The notes under the pieces are model-generated. The model ran no database searches. It was given only the letters and a program-made list of their open reading frames with translations, and had not been told where the DNA came from. Shown piece by piece: positions 62,278 through 64,000 of a stretch of 64,000 nucleotides of DNA. Location: assembly GCF_003058365.1 (NCBI RefSeq), contig NZ_CP028858.1:1116001-1180000 (forward strand). Direction: 5' to 3'. Origin of the DNA: Halococcoides cellulosivorans. GTDB lineage: Archaea > Halobacteriota > Halobacteria > Halobacteriales > Haloarculaceae. A program made the position numbers and the translations under genes. The stretch's first letter is position 1, and each line of letters starts with the position of its first letter.

Positions 62278-63315
62278 ATGACAACTCCCGTCGGAATCGT
62301 CGGCGCGACCGGGGCCGTCGGTCAGCGCCTCGTCCAGACGCTCGCACCGCACCCGGACTTCGAAATCGCAGCACTCACCGCGAGTTCGTCGAGTGCCGGC
62401 CAGTCCTATCGCGAGGCGGCGAAGTGGCGCATCGACAGTCCGATTCCCGACCACGTCGCCGCAATGACCGTCAGCGAGACCGATCCGGCGGTCGTGCCCG
62501 ACGACGTGCCCCTGCTCTTTTCGTCGCTGCCCTCCGGAGTGGGCGAACGGGTCGAACCCGCATTCGCCGAGGCGGGCTATCTCGTCTCCTCGAACTCCTC
62601 GAATTTCCGGACCGATCCCGACGTGCCGCTGACGATCCCCGAGATCAACCCCGAGCACATCGATCTCATCGAGGTGCAACGCGAGGAGCGCGGGTGGGAC
62701 GGGGCGATCGTCAAGAATCCCAACTGCTCGACGATCACGATGGTCCCGCCGCTCGCAGCGATCGAGGAGGCCGTCGGGATCGATCGGGTCGACGTATCGA
62801 CGCTCCAGGCCGTCTCGGGCGCGGGCTACGACGGCGTCACCTCGATGGAGATCATCGACAACGCGATTCCGCACATCGGCGGTGAGGAAGAGAAAATGGA
62901 GACCGAGGCGCGGAAACTGCTGGGCACGTTCGACGGGAACAGCGTCGAGTGGCTCGACGCTACGGTCGCGGCCTCGTGTAACCGCATCCCCACCCTCGAC
63001 GGCCACCTCGAAAACGTGTTCGTGGACACGCGCGCGGACACCACGCCCGAAGCGATCGTCGAGGCGTTCGAGGCGTATCCGACTGTGGACCTCCCGAGTG
63101 CGCCCGAGCAGTTGATCCACGTCTTCGACGACCCGGGGCGCCCCCAGCCACGCCTCGATCGGAACACCGAGGACGGCATGGCGATCAGCGTCGGTGGCGT
63201 GCAAGCGACCGCCGAGGGCGTCCAGTTCAACTGTCTGGCGCACAATACCCGTCGCGGGGCCGCCGGGGCGAGCGTCCTGAACGGCGAACTGCTGGCCCGC
63301 GAAGGCTACCTGTAG
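62278..63315 (+). CDS. asd: Aspartate-semialdehyde dehydrogenase
   Basis: 345 residues. NADP motif VGIVGATGAVGQRLVQ (~5), the catalytic Cys in IVKNPNCSTITMV (~150, archaeal/fungal type), the ASGAGYDG-like SGAGYDGVTSME (~182) and the His in QFNCLAHNTRRG (~318). It supplies Met, Thr, Ile and Lys precursors. The upstream CCAAACTGTTTTGG (62240-62253) may include the TATA box. Confidence 0.93.
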   Translation: MTTPVGIVGATGAVGQRLVQTLAPHPDFEIAALTASSSSAGQSYREAAKWRIDSPIPDHVAAMTVSETDPAVVPDDVPLLFSSLPSGVGERVEPAFAEAGYLVSSNSSNFRTDPDVPLTIPEINPEHIDLIEVQREERGWDGAIVKNPNCSTITMVPPLAAIEEAVGIDRVDVSTLQAVSGAGYDGVTSMEIIDNAIPHIGGEEEKMETEARKLLGTFDGNSVEWLDATVAASCNRIPTLDGHLENVFVDTRADTTPEAIVEAFEAYPTVDLPSAPEQLIHVFDDPGRPQPRLDRNTEDGMAISVGGVQATAEGVQFNCLAHNTRRGAAGASVLNGELLAREGYL

Positions 63316-63624
63316 TCTCTGCGTCGACGCTGGTCGGGAAGCTCGCTATTGATCGCAGTTTTTCCGTATCGAGACCTTTACCGCCTCGTATCGGCAGTTT
63401 CGACGATTTCTGACTGGCCAGCCGACGCCCGTTCTCTCGTCGCGTCGGGCAGGCGGGCCTCTGCCGCGCTCGTACAGATTTCATATAGCCACATGTGATT
63501 TATTTTGGGGCTGGGACTCCCGATTCGACGATGATTGTCGGTGTGAAAGCGACAGGACGGGCCTCGGACGACGACTGCCCCCGGGACCCAGCCATTTCAT
63601 GAGGTCGGGGTCCCCACCTCCGGT
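63316..63624. other. 309-nt intergenic region before the stress protein gene
   Basis: No large gene. It has AT-rich blocks, TTTCATATAG (63479-63488) and GATTTATTTT (63498-63507), and one small candidate ORF described separately. Confidence 0.5.
63531..63602 (+). CDS. Candidate 23-aa microprotein, upstream of usp
   Basis: ATG at 63531 lies 29 nt after a good TATA-like GATTTATTTT; the encoded MIVGVKATGRASDDDC... runs to TGA at 63600-63602, 22 nt before the next ATG. Spacing is right for a leaderless transcript and the product could be a leader peptide. No family recognised. Confidence 0.3.
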   Translation: MIVGVKATGRASDDDCPRDPAIS

Positions 63625-64000
63625 ATGATCGAATCGGTCCTGGTGCCGATGGACGACTCGGAGATGGCGGAGCGCGCGCTCGCTTTCGCCTTCGAGGCCC
63701 ACCCTGACGCCGAGGTTACCGTGCTCAACGTGGTCGGGGAACCGTCGACGATGATGGGCCAGGCGATGAGCCTCGCGATCGAAGACGACATCAAGGCGGC
63801 GGCCGAGGAGCACGCCGAAGGCGTCCTCGATCGGGCCAGAGCGATCGCTGACGATCACGCTCGCGACATATCGACCGAGGTCGCGTGGGGGCGCCCCTCC
63901 AAAGCCATCCTCAACCGGGCCGACGAGTACGACACCGTCGTCGTCGGGAGCCACGGTGGATCGATCGCTGACCGGCTACTCGTCGGCAACGTCGCAGAAA
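63625..64000 (+). CDS. Universal stress protein (UspA), 3' end cut by window edge
   Basis: About 125 codons are visible: MIESVLVPMDDSEMAERAL (~1), the AEVTVLNVVGEP loop (~28), then VAWGRPSKAILNRADEYD and the ATP-binding VVVGSHGGSIADRLLVGNVAE (two parts, ~103). The C-terminal end lies beyond the window. Confidence 0.88.
   Translation, partial: MIESVLVPMDDSEMAERALAFAFEAHPDAEVTVLNVVGEPSTMMGQAMSLAIEDDIKAAAEEHAEGVLDRARAIADDHARDISTEVAWGRPSKAILNRADEYDTVVVGSHGGSIADRLLVGNVAE

Noticed and set aside
60931-63243. 770-codon minus-strand frame ending in a dockerin
   Set aside because: Only the last ~120 codons are real dockerin sequence; the rest is antisense of asd and the methyltransferase.
1-64000. 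CRISPR array, rRNA genes, transposase or integrase
   Set aside because: No regularly spaced repeats, rRNA stretches or mobile-element enzymes were found in reading the window.

Overview
The window is a 64 kb stretch of a haloarchaeal (class Halobacteria) main chromosome. The signs are high GC, very acidic proteins, GTG/ATG starts about 25-30 nt downstream of archaeal TATA boxes (leaderless transcripts), many Tat signal peptides, and core archaeal genes: rfcS, SAMP2, NAC, aglJ, sepF, ileS, cofE. Dockerin-type secreted proteins and a urea/urease block would fit a member of the Haloarcula/Halorhabdus side of the class. That placement is inference.

Layout. 1-9.1 kb: partial M42 peptidase, membrane proteins, a luciferase-like oxidoreductase, a secreted Ig-like/dockerin protein, an FAD reductase, a CPA1/TrkA antiporter, a YeeE/YedE pair, a NUDIX enzyme and an S10-like protein. 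9.1-16 kb: bactofilin-like membrane protein, SAMP2 divergent from rfcS, a minus-strand information-processing run (trmI, NAC, PUA, NYN, aglJ), a ribbon-helix-helix regulator and a YhhQ-type transporter. 16-19.1 kb is a decayed or accessory zone: an HNH gene broken by one TAG codon, a frameshifted DUF2237 gene, an AT-rich Tat-secreted protein with a small membrane protein (halocin/immunity-like layout), and a duplicated ileS 3' end. 19.2-26.7 kb: ileS, hemB, ThiN-type regulator, intact DUF2237 and thiC with a palindrome at its promoter. 26.9-31.2 kb: type IV pilus-like ATPase and membrane core protein, tRNA-Arg(CCT), a dispersed hairpin repeat and a 38-aa zinc finger. 31.3-41.8 kb: housekeeping (pyrF, sepF, Mrp, dut, IMPase) and F420/methanopterin-type genes (beta-RFAP synthase, cofE, Mer-like). 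41.8-44.4 kb: tandem CE6/SASA-type acetylesterases with dockerins. 44.5-48.5 kb: phytoene desaturase, AMMECR1, DUF357, HTH regulator, thioredoxin. 48.6-59.3 kb: urtABCDE divergent from ureBCAGDEF. 59.3-61.5 kb: a large secreted protein with cohesin-like Ig folds, an FN3-like module and a dockerin, followed by a decayed relative. 61.6-64 kb: methyltransferase, asd, partial universal stress protein.

The most striking theme is five C-terminal dockerin modules (four intact genes, one remnant) in 64 kb. At least two of the intact proteins, and the remnant, also carry beta-sandwich segments that resemble cohesins. Two carry acetylesterase domains. Together they look like parts of a secreted, calcium-dependent assembly in an archaeon. 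The urea transporter and urease form a complete import-hydrolysis unit. ThiN-type regulator, thiC and its palindrome form a likely thiamine control circuit.
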